Source of the DNA: Burkholderiales bacterium
GTDB taxonomy: Bacteria; Pseudomonadota; Gammaproteobacteria; Burkholderiales; Burkholderiaceae_C
DNA: 64,000 bases
Direction of reading: 5' to 3'
Assembly (NCBI GenBank): GCA_016703325.1
Contig: JADJCH010000062.1
Coordinates: 1 to 64,000, forward strand
Part shown: positions 1 to 8,427 of the stretch, piece by piece
How the letters are laid out: the number at the start of each line of letters is the position of its first letter
Numbering within the stretch: the first letter of the stretch is position 1
The notes under the pieces: model-generated
What the model saw: only the letters and a program-made list of their open reading frames with translations
What the model was told of the DNA's origin: nothing
The model's database searches: none
Program-made: the position numbers and the translations under genes

Positions 1-2842
1 CCCCGGCGGCTTCGGTGACCACATCTCCGGTGTCGTCCACCATGTAGGTGTCGTCACCCACGCCACCGGCCATCGTGTCCGCGCCAGTCGAACCATCGAG
101 CGTGTTGGCTTGCGCGTTACCGGTCAGGACGTTGTCCAGTGCATTGCCGGTGCCTGACACTGCACTGCCCGTGAGCACCAGGTTCTCAATGAAGTTGCCC
201 AGTGTGTAGCTGTTGCTGCTGTTGACAACGTCGGTCCCCTGACCATCCAGCTCAGTGACCACATCACCGGCATCGTCGACCACATAGGTGTCGTTGCCGG
301 CGCCACCGATGAGCGTATCCGCACCCACCTGGCCGTCCAGGGCGTTGTCCAAAGCGTTGCCGGTCAGGACGTTGTCGATGCCGTTGCCGGTCCCTGCCGC
401 AGCGCTGTCCGTCAACAACAGGTTTTCAACCTCGGCACCCAGCGTGAAGTCGACACTGCTGGTAACGGAGTCCGTTCCTTCACCGCCCACCTCATTGACC
501 ACATCACCCACGTTATCGACGATGTAGGTATCGTCCCCCGCACCGCCGGCCATCGTGTCAGCGCCAGCCAGGCCGTTCAGGGTGTTGGCCAGGGCATTGC
601 CGGTCAGGGAGTTGGCGGCCGCATTGCCGGTGCCGTTCACGGCGCTACCGGTCAGGATCAGGTTCTCGAAGTTGGTACCCAGGGTGTAGTCGTAGCCGAC
701 ACTGATGGTGTCCGTGCCCTGGTCTGCAGCCTCATTGATCACATCGCCGGCGTCGATGACGTAGGTGTCGTCCCCGGCACCACCGGACATCGTGTCATTG
801 CCGGCACCGCCGTCGATCACGTTGTTGCCGGAATTGCCGTTCAGCACGTTCGCTGCCGAGTCACCGGTGGCATTGATGTTGTCCGTGCCGGTCAACGTCA
901 GCGTCTCGACGTTGGCTGCAATGGTGTACGACACCGAGCTGTTGATGGTGTCGTTGCCTTGAACGGTGCTGGCCTCGCCCACCGTGGTGACCACTTCGGT
1001 GACCACATCGCCAACGTTGTCCACGTAGTAGACGTCGTCACCCAGGCCCCCCACCATGATGTCGGCACCCCGTCCACCATCCAACGTGTCGTTGCCGGCA
1101 CCGCCGACCAGGCTGTCCACACCGGTCATGGTGCCGATGGTGTCCTGCGCTGCGCTGAGTTCGCCGATCAGATGATCGTTGCCGTCGCCGCCGTCCAGGG
1201 TGTCGTTGCCATCGCCGCCGGAGAGGGTGTCGTTGCCCGCTTCGCCGTAGATGAGGTCAGCGCCGGTGAGCGTGATGTCGCCAGTGGAATCCCCATACAG
1301 CGAGTCGTTGCCCAGGCCCCCGTACACCGTGTCGTCACCGCCCCAGGCATAGACCGTGTCGTTGCCGATGTTGCCGACCATCAGGTTGCCGGTGGCAGAG
1401 CTGTTGCCCACCGCCTGCAGGCCGGTACTGCCGCCGATGTAGAGCCGCTCGAAGTAGGTGCCGAGCTGGGAGTTGTTCAGGTAGGTGATGACGGTGTCGG
1501 TGCCTTCGTTGAAGTTCTCGATGACCGAACCGCCGCTGTCCTCAAAGATGTAGATGTCGTTGCCCGCGCCGCCGACCATCGTGTCAGGTTTGGCGCGTCC
1601 ATCCAGGATGTCATCGCCGCTGGAGCCGACCAGGGAATCATGGAAGGCGGTACCGATGATGTCGCCCACCGAAGCAGCGGTGATCTGCAGCGGAGTGGAA
1701 GCGGTCGGCAGACTGGCGTTCTCGTTGTCGACGATGGTGCCGTTGGAGTAGGTGATGCCGCCGGTGGCGCCGCTGATGCTGCTGACCTCGAGTTCGAAGC
1801 TGCGCGTGAGCGAGGCGTCGGCTGTGATGTTGTCGAGGATCGGCACCAGCACTTTTTTGGCCACTTCACCCGGTGCAAAGGTCAGGGTGCCGGTGGTGGC
1901 GGTGTAGTCGGTACCGGCCACGGCGGTGCCGTTGGCGGTGCTGTAGTTCATCGTCACCGTGCCGGTGGACGGTGCGCTGAGCAGCACCAGGAACTCGACG
2001 GCACCCGAAGCCGTACCCGAGGCGCCGGTGGGGGTGAACAACACGCCGGCGTGTTGGCCCTCCACCACCACGCCGCCGAAGACGTTGACGGTTGGGGTGG
2101 CCACTGCGGTGGCGTCGTTGTCCTCGATGACGATGTGGGCGCGGCTGTCGGACTCGTTGAGGTAGGCGTTGACCGGGTTGGACAGCGACACGGCGTAGAT
2201 TTCGCGGCCTTCGGCCAGCGTGTCGTTGTTGACGGTGAAGGTGACGGTCTTGACGGTTTCACCCGGCGCGAAGGTCACGGTGCCGCTGGCCGCGGTGTAG
2301 TCACCCACCGGAGTCGGGTTGGTCACGGTGGCTGCCGGCGCCACGTCGGAGGCGGTGGCGCTGGTGGTCTGATAGTCCACCGAAACGGCACTTCCCCAGG
2401 GACGGCTGAGCTGGAAGGTGACGGTGACCGTACCGGCCGACTCATCCACCACGGTGTCCAGCGCGGTCACGCTGGGCTCGTCATCCAGCAAGCCGGCGTA
2501 GGCGGTGTAGCCACGCGAGTCCGGAATCACCACCTCCTGCCCGACCGGCGGGTTGGGAGCCGTCAAGGTGACAAAGAAGTACTCGATGCCCTCTGCGACG
2601 GCGTCGTCCAGCAGGTTGACCGTGATGGTGCCGGTGGTCTGACCTACGGGGATGGTGAGGGTGCCACTGGCCTCGACGAAGTCACTGCCCGGGGAAGCTG
2701 CCGTGTCCGACGCGTTGTAGTCCGTCTCCCAGACCAGCTCCAGGTCGGTGGTGTGGGCATCGCCGCTGAGGACGACAGTGAAGGTGACGCTGGCGGCGGT
2801 TTCGCTGACCTCGACGTCGGCGACGGATACATTGATGGCCAT
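1..2842 (-). CDS. Calx-beta/RTX calcium-binding secreted protein (C-terminus beyond left edge)
   Basis: The frame is open from an ATG at 2842 to the window edge, giving the first 947 residues. Three Calx-beta-like modules fill about residues 1-118, 124-240 and 247-372, each with a DxxAEG-type turn followed by a Y/F-V-L strand. From about residue 400 come RTX nonapeptides of the GGxGxDxx type (GGAGNDTLDGG, GGDGNDTLDGG). Four to five longer repeats follow, each pairing a DDTYVVDxxGDVVxE segment with an NxENLxLTGS segment. There is no N-terminal signal peptide, which fits a type I secretion substrate whose signal lies at the missing C-terminus. The likely role is a calcium-dependent surface adhesin or matrix protein. 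No type I transporter genes are in the window. No strong ribosome-binding site precedes the ATG, so the start is only moderately sure. Confidence 0.85.
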   Translation of the reverse strand, partial: MAINVSVADVEVSETAASVTFTVVLSGDAHTTDLELVWETDYNASDTAASPGSDFVEASGTLTIPVGQTTGTITVNLLDDAVAEGIEYFFVTLTAPNPPVGQEVVIPDSRGYTAYAGLLDDEPSVTALDTVVDESAGTVTVTFQLSRPWGSAVSVDYQTTSATASDVAPAATVTNPTPVGDYTAASGTVTFAPGETVKTVTFTVNNDTLAEGREIYAVSLSNPVNAYLNESDSRAHIVIEDNDATAVATPTVNVFGGVVVEGQHAGVLFTPTGASGTASGAVEFLVLLSAPSTGTVTMNYSTANGTAVAGTDYTATTGTLTFAPGEVAKKVLVPILDNITADASLTRSFELEVSSISGATGGITYSNGTIVDNENASLPTASTPLQITAASVGDIIGTAFHDSLVGSSGDDILDGRAKPDTMVGGAGNDIYIFEDSGGSVIENFNEGTDTVITYLNNSQLGTYFERLYIGGSTGLQAVGNSSATGNLMVGNIGNDTVYAWGGDDTVYGGLGNDSLYGDSTGDITLTGADLIYGEAGNDTLSGGDGNDTLDGGDGNDHLIGELSAAQDTIGTMTGVDSLVGGAGNDTLDGGRGADIMVGGLGDDVYYVDNVGDVVTEVVTTVGEASTVQGNDTINSSVSYTIAANVETLTLTGTDNINATGDSAANVLNGNSGNNVIDGGAGNDTMSGGAGDDTYVIDAGDVINEAADQGTDTISVGYDYTLGTNFENLILTGSAVNGTGNAAANSLTGNALANTLNGLAGADTMAGGAGDDTYIVDNVGDVVNEVGGEGTDSVTSSVDFTLGAEVENLLLTDSAAAGTGNGIDNVLTGNALDNALDGQVGADTLIGGAGNDTYVVDDAGDVVTELDGQGTDVVNSSNSYTLGNFIENLVLTGSAVSGTGNALDNVLTGNAQANTLDGSTGADTMAGGVGDDTYMVDDTGDVVTEAAG
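41..1046 (-). repeat. Tandem 237-265 bp coding repeats in the RTX gene
   Basis: The segment coding DDTYxVDxxGDVV recurs with its boundary near 41, 279, 519, 755 and 1020. Spacing is about 237-240 bp for the first intervals and about 265 bp for the last. Each unit codes about 79 residues: a calcium-binding turn, a TYVVD strand, an NxENLxLTG strand and an LTGNAxxNTLxG turn. The copies have diverged at synonymous and some amino acid positions, so this is an old expansion. The array continues past the left edge. Confidence 0.8.
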
Positions 2843-3162
2843 GGCAGTGTGAGCAGTGTGTGGATCGTCAGAGTGCCCGCCGCACTGCCAGCAAGGCAGT
2901 TGCAGTCGGGTCGTCAACCGTGACTAGACCTCAACACACCGGTCGCAACAATCCCGCGCCTGGATGACCGCGACGCGCAGAAACATATCCATCGCGTCAG
3001 GCGAGAAACCTGTCACACCACGGGCCACCCTCACCCCTGCCACTGTGGTGGTGCGACATCAAAAGGAAAAGCGGCCCCCAGGTGCCGCTTTTGATGAGAT
3101 GGAGTCAGCCCAGCCACAGCGAATCGCCAGGCCCTCACGGAGCGTTCAGCTCCGTGGGCTGC
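2843..3162. other. 320-bp intergenic region between gmd and the RTX gene
   Basis: This gap holds the terminator of gmd (3067-3092) and, beside 2842, whatever promoter serves the RTX gene. I see no convincing -35/-10 pair. Short frames here have no recognisable product. Confidence 0.6.
3067..3092 (-). terminator. Rho-independent terminator after gmd
   Basis: A perfect 9-bp inverted repeat (AAAAGCGGC and GCCGCTTTT) encloses an 8-nt loop. On the minus strand it is followed by TTTTCCTTTT. It lies 71 bp past the gmd stop and separates gmd from the RTX gene. Confidence 0.85.
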
Positions 3163-4335
3163 TCATTCATGGTGATCAAACGCCTGGAACCCCGCGAGCT
3201 TGACCAGGCTGTCCTTGCGGGCTGACTCATAGTCCGCCTCGATCATTTCCTTGACCAACTGCTCGAAGGGCGTGGTGGGCACCCAGCCCAGCTTCTCCTT
3301 GGCCTTGCTCGGGTCTCCCAGCAGCGTTTCCACTTCGGTCGGGCGGTAGTAGCGCGGGTCGACCTTCACGATCACGTCGCCCACCTTCACCTTGGCCTTC
3401 TTGCCGGTGACGGCCGCGACGATGCCGATTTCCTTCTCGCCTTCACCTTCGAACTGAACGGTGATGCCCAACTCGGCTGCGGCCCGCTCCACAAACTGAC
3501 GCACGCTGTACTGCACGCCGGTGGCGATCACGAAGTCCTCGGCGTGGTCCTGCTGCAGCATCAGCCACTGCATTTCGACGTAGTCGCGCGCATGGCCCCA
3601 GTCTCGCAGCGCGCTCATGTTGCCCAGGTACAGGCAGTCTTGAAGTCCCAGCGCGATGCGGGCGATGGCCCGGGTGATCTTGCGGGTGACGAAGGTTTCG
3701 CCGCGGATCGGGCTTTCGTGGTTGAACAGCACGCCGTTGCAGGCGTAGATGCCGTAGGCCTCGCGGTAGTTGACCGTGATCCAGTAGGCGTACATCTTGG
3801 CCACTGCGTAGGGGCTGCGCGGGTAGAAGGGGGTGGTTTCCTTCTGCGGGATTTCCTGCACCAGGCCGTAGAGCTCGCTGGTGCTGGCCTGGTAGAAGCG
3901 GGTCTTCTTTTCCAGGCCGCAGATGCGGATGGCTTCCAACAGGCGCAGCGCGCCGATGCCGTCGGCGTTGGCGGTGTATTCGGGCTCTTCGAAGCTGACG
4001 GCCACGTGGCTCTGGGCAGCCAGGTTGTAGATCTCGTCGGGCTGGACCTGCTGGACGATGCGCACCAGGCTGGTGGAGTCGGTCAGGTCACCGTAGTGCA
4101 GGGTGAAGGCCCGGTTGTCGACGTGCGGGTCCTGGTAGAGGTGGTCGATGCGGTCGGTGTTGAACAGGCTGCTGCGGCGCTTGATGCCGTGCACTTCGTA
4201 GCCCTTCTTGAGCAGCAGTTCGGCCAGGTAGGCGCCGTCCTGGCCGGTGACGCCGGTGACGAGGGCGACTTTCTTGCGGCCGGTGCTGTCGATGTCGCGC
4301 GTGGTGTCGCGCGTTGTTTCGGTGATTGCGTTCAT
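3163..4335 (-). CDS. gmd: GDP-mannose 4,6-dehydratase
   Basis: Converts GDP-D-mannose to GDP-4-keto-6-deoxy-D-mannose, the first step towards GDP-L-fucose and related 6-deoxyhexoses, in the cytoplasm using NADP. The 390-residue product is a full-length extended SDR. The nucleotide-binding motif GVTGQDG is at residues 28-34, the STSELYG segment at 151-157 and the catalytic YAVAK at 176-180. The NTDRIDHL and NHESPIRGETFVTRKI signatures are those of Gmd rather than RfbB. About 20 extra N-terminal residues precede the Rossmann fold, so a slightly later start is possible. It is the last gene of an fcl-antitoxin-toxin-gmd run and is followed by a strong terminator. With Fcl upstream it forms the complete two-enzyme GDP-fucose route. 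Confidence 0.96.
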   Translation of the reverse strand: MNAITETTRDTTRDIDSTGRKKVALVTGVTGQDGAYLAELLLKKGYEVHGIKRRSSLFNTDRIDHLYQDPHVDNRAFTLHYGDLTDSTSLVRIVQQVQPDEIYNLAAQSHVAVSFEEPEYTANADGIGALRLLEAIRICGLEKKTRFYQASTSELYGLVQEIPQKETTPFYPRSPYAVAKMYAYWITVNYREAYGIYACNGVLFNHESPIRGETFVTRKITRAIARIALGLQDCLYLGNMSALRDWGHARDYVEMQWLMLQQDHAEDFVIATGVQYSVRQFVERAAAELGITVQFEGEGEKEIGIVAAVTGKKAKVKVGDVIVKVDPRYYRPTEVETLLGDPSKAKEKLGWVPTTPFEQLVKEMIEADYESARKDSLVKLAGFQAFDHHE

Positions 4336-4383
4336 GTCGGGTTCCCCGGTCTTGGTTGCTTGGAAAGGTGGTAGTGAGCAGTG

Positions 4384-4791
4384 TCAAGCCTGCAGGAGCA
4401 GGCCGCCCTGCATCTCTGGATAGGCCGCAATGGCCTGATCAAGTGACAGCAGTTGAGCTCGGTGCTCCAGTGCTGTGGCCATGATGAAGCGGTCCGCCGG
4501 GTCGCGATGCACATCGCTCAAATGGACCGACCGCAATGCAATTCCGGTGGTGAGCGGCAGGCAGTGGATACCGGAGTTCACGCTTGCCTCGTGACACCAT
4601 TCGTTCACGGACATCGGCAACTCAAGCCGCCCACGCTTGACCAGCATGGCCACCTCCCAGCAGGAAACCACGCTGACGCAGACTTGCTCGGCCGTGTCGA
4701 TGGTGTCCAGGAGGGCCCTGGGCAATGGATCGGCGTGTGCCGAGGGCGCGACCAGCCAGCGAACCCAGACGTGGGTGTCGAGCACGATCAC
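4384..4791 (-). CDS. VapC-like PIN-domain toxin
   Basis: A predicted metal-dependent ribonuclease toxin of the PIN family, 135 residues from the GTG at 4791. The acidic active-site positions are D5 in VLDTHVW, E46 in SCWEVAML and D97/D100 in RDPADRFIMATA. The GTG overlaps the TGA of the antitoxin gene (GTGA), the usual coupling in such operons. An ATG at 4806 would add five residues (MERAA) but lies inside the antitoxin. The pair sits between fcl and gmd, which are normally adjacent, so it looks like an insertion into the polysaccharide operon. The RNA target cannot be told from sequence. Confidence 0.85.
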   Translation of the reverse strand: MIVLDTHVWVRWLVAPSAHADPLPRALLDTIDTAEQVCVSVVSCWEVAMLVKRGRLELPMSVNEWCHEASVNSGIHCLPLTTGIALRSVHLSDVHRDPADRFIMATALEHRAQLLSLDQAIAAYPEMQGGLLLQA

Positions 4792-5054
4792 TGCAGCACG
4801 CTCCACTCGGCATCCAGTGCCGCAGGCGCCAACAGATCACCGATGACGCGGGTCGCGGCCAGGCGCGCAGAGGGCCTGCGGCGGACAGGGTTTGTGGGCT
4901 GATCGCCATCGGCTGCGGGCGCTTGTCCGGCAGGGCCTTCGGCGTCCGCGCTGAGAACGATCACCTCCAGGCGCACAGCCGAGCGCAGGTCCGGTGGCAA
5001 ATCGATCACCACCTGATGGTCGCGGGGTTCTGTGAAGACTCGCATGGCTTGCAT
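4788..5054 (-). CDS. Antitoxin of the PIN-toxin pair
   Basis: A small 88-residue protein directly upstream of, and overlapping, the PIN-domain toxin. The N-terminal half (MRVFTEP..HQVVIDLPPDL....LEVIVL) looks like a short beta-rich DNA-binding fold. The C-terminal tail ends IGDLLAPAALDAEWSVLQ, a form seen in antitoxins that wrap the PIN toxin. The ATG at 5054 has an AGGAG about 7 nt upstream; a second in-frame ATG at 5045 is possible. The role as antitoxin and autorepressor is inferred from position and tail rather than a firm family match. Confidence 0.72.
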   Translation of the reverse strand: MQAMRVFTEPRDHQVVIDLPPDLRSAVRLEVIVLSADAEGPAGQAPAADGDQPTNPVRRRPSARLAATRVIGDLLAPAALDAEWSVLQ

Positions 5055-5114
5055 GGCATGACTCCTGGGTTGATCGGTGATGACGTTAGCGCTTTTGCGG
5101 CCTCCGGTACAACA

Positions 5115-6056
5115 TCACTGCAGCTTGGGTGCGGCGTAGAACGGCGCGGCCTCGTAGGCCAGGCGGATGCCGTCCTTCAGCCGGGTCTTGGCGCTCCAGC
5201 CCAGGGACTTCAGGCGGCTGACGTCCAGCAGCTTGCGCGGGGTGCCGTCGGGTTTGCTGGCATCGAAGACGATGTCGCCGGTGAAGCCGACCACGTCCAT
5301 GACGGTTTGGGCCAGTTCGCGGATGGTGACGTCTTCACCGGTGCCGATGTTGACCAGGGGGCCGTCGTAGCCGGTTTGCATCAGGTGCACGCAGGCGTCG
5401 GCCAGGTCGTCGACGTAGAGGAATTCGCGCATCGGGCGGCCTGAGCCCCAGACGGTGTAGCTGCTGTCGCCGCGCAGCTTGGCGTCGTGGGCCTTGCGCA
5501 GCAGGGCCGGCAGCACGTGGCTGTTGGCCAGGTCGTAGTTGTCGTTGGGCCCGTACAAATTCGTGGGCATGACGCTGACGTACTGGCGGCCGTGCTGGGC
5601 GTTGTAGGCCTCGCAGAGTTTGATGCCGGCGATCTTGGCGATGGCGTAGGGTTCGTTGGTGGGCTCGAGCGGGCCGGTGAGGAGGTAGTCCTCCTTGATC
5701 GGCTGGGGGCAGTCGCGCGGGTAGATGCAGGAAGACCCCAGGAACATCAGGCGCTGCACGCCGGCGCGGTGGGCGCCTTCGATCAGGTTGGTCTCGATGA
5801 TGAGGTTCTGGGCGATGAAGTCGGCGCGGTACAGGTTGTTGGCCTGGATGCCGCCGACGCGCGCTGCGGCGATGAAGACGTAGTCCGGCCGGTGCTCCGC
5901 CATGTAGGCGTAGACCGCGCGCTGGTCGAGCAGGTCGAGCTCATCGCGGGTGGGGGTCAAAACCTGACCGTAGCCGCCCGCGCTCAGGCGGCGCACCAGG
6001 GCGCTGCCCACCATGCCGCGGGCGCCGGTGACGAGGATCTTGGACGTGGAACTCAT
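5115..6056 (-). CDS. fcl: GDP-L-fucose synthase
   Basis: A bifunctional 3,5-epimerase/4-reductase that turns GDP-4-keto-6-deoxymannose into GDP-L-fucose with NADPH. The 313-residue product has the Rossmann motif GARGMVGSA at 11-19, the family signature SSCIYPRDCPQPIKEDYLLTG at about 108-128 (key residues S108, C110, Y112 and P113) and the catalytic pair Y137/K141 in EPYAIAK. It lies 60 bp upstream of the antitoxin gene, and gmd follows the toxin gene. A strong terminator sits between it and manC, so it may have its own promoter in 6113-6203, although none is clear. Confidence 0.95.
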   Translation of the reverse strand: MSSTSKILVTGARGMVGSALVRRLSAGGYGQVLTPTRDELDLLDQRAVYAYMAEHRPDYVFIAAARVGGIQANNLYRADFIAQNLIIETNLIEGAHRAGVQRLMFLGSSCIYPRDCPQPIKEDYLLTGPLEPTNEPYAIAKIAGIKLCEAYNAQHGRQYVSVMPTNLYGPNDNYDLANSHVLPALLRKAHDAKLRGDSSYTVWGSGRPMREFLYVDDLADACVHLMQTGYDGPLVNIGTGEDVTIRELAQTVMDVVGFTGDIVFDASKPDGTPRKLLDVSRLKSLGWSAKTRLKDGIRLAYEAAPFYAAPKLQ

Positions 6057-6087
6057 GGATCAGCCCGGGCCACAACCCGAAAAATGC

Positions 6088-6112
6088 AACAGGCCGGATT
6101 TTCCGGCCTGTT
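6088..6112 (-). terminator. Terminator hairpin between manC and fcl
   Basis: A perfect 11-bp inverted repeat (AACAGGCCGGA and TCCGGCCTGTT) with a 3-nt loop. On the minus strand it is followed by GCATTTTT. It lies 92 nt past the manC stop and splits the sugar genes into two transcripts or makes fcl expression depend on read-through. Confidence 0.8.
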
Positions 6113-6203
6113 TCCTGACCTGACCGAATCATCCGGCAGGCAATTGTGTTCAGAGTTGCCAGTTCTTCAGCGATTGCCGAAGCCAGCGCACCCTCGCAAG
6201 CCG

Positions 6204-7691
6204 TCAACTCCGGCCATAGGTGTCCTCGAAGCGCACGATGTCATCCTCTCCCAGGTAGGAGCCCGACTGCACTTCAATGATTTCCAGCGGCACCTTGCCC
6301 GGGTTGGCCAGGCGGTGCACCTCGCCCAGCGGGATGTAGGTGGACTGGTTCTCGCTCAGCACGATCTTGCGCTCGCCCACGGTGACCTCGGCCGTGCCGC
6401 TGACCACGATCCAGTGTTCCGCACGGTGGTAGTGCATCTGCAGACTCAGGCTCGCGCCGGGTTTGACCAGGATGCGTTTGACCTGGTGTCGCGGACCGTT
6501 GTCGATGCTGTCGTACCAGCCCCAGGGACGGTGCACCTTGCGGTGCAGCTGGTGCTCGCCGCGCTTTTCGCGGTCCAGGGTGGTGACGATCTTCTTGACG
6601 TCCTGGCTGCGGCTGCGGTCGGCCACCATGACGGCATCCGGTGTCTCGACCACCACCACATCGTCCAGGCCCACCACACTCACCAGTCGGCTGGTGGCGT
6701 GCACCAGGGTGTTGTGGCTGTCCTGCACCAGCACGTCACCCAGGCTGGCGTTGCCGTCGGCATCCTTGTCGGCCACCTGCCAGACGGCATCCCAGGCCCC
6801 CAGGTCGTTCCAGCCGGCCTCCAGCCGCACCATGCGGATGTCGAACTCGCTGCCCGGGCAGCGCTCCATCACCGCGTAGTCGACCGACTCGCTGGGCACC
6901 TGGGCGAATTCGGCCTTGCCCGGGCGGACAAAGCGCCCGTCCGTCTGGTGGCTGGCCCAGGCAGCGCGGGTGGCCGCGGCGATGTCCGGCCGGAACTTCT
7001 CCAGCGCGGTCATCCAGACGGACGCCCGCAGCACGAACATGCCGCTGTTCCAGCTGTAGTTGCCTTCGGCCAGGTAGCGCTGGGCGGTGGCCTGGTCCGG
7101 TTTCTCGACGAACTGGGCCACACGCGCGGTGCCCAGGTCCGCCACGCTGCGGATGTAACCGTAGCCGGTTTCCGGGCGGTCCGGGGTGATGCCGAGGATG
7201 ACGATGGCGCCCTGCCCGGCCGTGCGCACCGCAGTCTGCAGCGCGGCGGTGAAGGCGGCGTCGTTGCCAACGGTCTGATCGGCCGGTGTCACCACCAGAA
7301 CCGGGTCCTCGCCCCGCTCCAGGGCATTCAGGGCCGCCAGGGTCATGGCGGGCGCGGTGTTGCGGCCCATCGGCTCCAGCACCACCGCCGACGGGTCCTG
7401 CGACAGCTCCCGCAGTTGGTCCAGGATCAGGAAACGGTGCTCCTCATTGCCAACCACCAGCGGCGCTGCGACCCGCAGGTCCTCGGCCGCCAGCCCGGAC
7501 AGGCGCAGCGCGGCCTCCTGGAACAGGCTGCGGTTGCCTCGGTTGAGCACCAGAAACTGCTTGGGGTATCCGGCGCGCGACAGCGGCCACAGTCGGGTAC
7601 CACTGCCGCCGGCCATGATGACCGGCTGGACCAGCAAAGGAGAAGAAGCGGAGGAGGTGTTGGCGTTCATCGTCGGTACGGAAGCAGGCAT
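6204..7691 (-). CDS. manC: Mannose-1-phosphate guanylyltransferase / mannose-6-phosphate isomerase
   Basis: A bifunctional enzyme making GDP-mannose, the substrate of Gmd. The 495-residue product has an N-terminal nucleotidyltransferase domain with VIMAGGSGTRLWPLSR and the YPKQFL motif near residues 26-50. The C-terminal type II isomerase cupin has HRPWGWYDSID, LQMHYHRAEHWIVVSGTA and the EVHRLANPG metal/active-site stretch. Both domains look complete. ATG codons at 7691 and 7670 are both possible starts. It is 137 bp downstream of rfbC on the same strand, so it may be read from the rfb operon or from a promoter in that gap. Confidence 0.94.
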   Translation of the reverse strand: MPASVPTMNANTSSASSPLLVQPVIMAGGSGTRLWPLSRAGYPKQFLVLNRGNRSLFQEAALRLSGLAAEDLRVAAPLVVGNEEHRFLILDQLRELSQDPSAVVLEPMGRNTAPAMTLAALNALERGEDPVLVVTPADQTVGNDAAFTAALQTAVRTAGQGAIVILGITPDRPETGYGYIRSVADLGTARVAQFVEKPDQATAQRYLAEGNYSWNSGMFVLRASVWMTALEKFRPDIAAATRAAWASHQTDGRFVRPGKAEFAQVPSESVDYAVMERCPGSEFDIRMVRLEAGWNDLGAWDAVWQVADKDADGNASLGDVLVQDSHNTLVHATSRLVSVVGLDDVVVVETPDAVMVADRSRSQDVKKIVTTLDREKRGEHQLHRKVHRPWGWYDSIDNGPRHQVKRILVKPGASLSLQMHYHRAEHWIVVSGTAEVTVGERKIVLSENQSTYIPLGEVHRLANPGKVPLEIIEVQSGSYLGEDDIVRFEDTYGRS

Positions 7692-7828
7692 CTCGGGATT
7701 TGCAAGGGAACTTCCGCTGCCATCTCCGAGTCACTGGACCCGGCAAATCGTAACAACTTGCTACCAACGAAACCCGATCGGACCGACCTGCACAGGGAGT
7801 TGTCGGCAACGGCAAACAACCCCGGAGG

Positions 7829-8413
7829 TCAGTCGAACAACAGGGCCTTGGCCTGGGCCAGATCGAATCCGTCAGCCTGGGCATCTTTGGCCGACAGGAT
7901 GGGTTCACGGTCCAGAGTGGGCCAATGGATGTTCAATCGTGGATCGTCCCAGCGGATCGCCCCCTCACAGTCCGGCGCATGGTAGTCGGTGGTCTTGTAC
8001 AGAACATCGGCGCTATCGCTCAAGACGGCAAAGCCGTGCGCAAATCCCGGCGGAATCCACAGTTGGCGATGGTTGTCCGCACTGAGCTCGACGCCCACCC
8101 AGCGCCCGAAGCGCGGGCTGGAGCGGCGGATGTCCACCGCCACGTCAAAGATCGCCCCGGCCGCCACGCGCACCAGCTTGCCCTGGGCATGGGGCGGGCG
8201 CTGGAAGTGCAGGCCACGCAGCACCCCCCGGGCCGAACGGCTGTGGTTGTCCTGAACGAAGGTGTAGCGGCTGCCACCGGCGGCCTCTGTTGCCTGGGTC
8301 GCCTCATCAAAGACACGCTGGTTCCAGCTTTCCATGAAAAAGCCGCGCGCGTCGCCAAACACCCGGGGTTCGAGGATCAGGACCTCGGGCAGGTCGGTCG
8401 GAGTGACCTTCAT
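7829..8413 (-). CDS. rfbC: dTDP-4-dehydrorhamnose 3,5-epimerase
   Basis: The third step of dTDP-L-rhamnose synthesis: epimerises C3 and C5 of dTDP-4-keto-6-deoxyglucose. The 194-residue product has the cupin signatures of RmlC: EPRVFGDARGFFMESW near residue 15, the QDNHSRSARGVLRGLHFQ core carrying the catalytic His, and IPPGFAHGFAVLSD near residue 116. Its ATG lies 14 bp after the rfbA stop, so the two are almost certainly co-transcribed. Confidence 0.95.
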   Translation of the reverse strand: MKVTPTDLPEVLILEPRVFGDARGFFMESWNQRVFDEATQATEAAGGSRYTFVQDNHSRSARGVLRGLHFQRPPHAQGKLVRVAAGAIFDVAVDIRRSSPRFGRWVGVELSADNHRQLWIPPGFAHGFAVLSDSADVLYKTTDYHAPDCEGAIRWDDPRLNIHWPTLDREPILSAKDAQADGFDLAQAKALLFD

Positions 8414-8427
8414 CGTGTCGGGTTCCT

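Noticed and set aside
959..2923. A long open frame on the plus strand across the RTX gene
   Set aside because: It is antisense to a clear Calx-beta/RTX protein, its product has no recognisable domain, and GC-rich DNA often leaves such frames open.
5487..7985. An 832-codon plus-strand frame over fcl and manC
   Set aside because: It crosses two confidently identified minus-strand genes and shows no motif.
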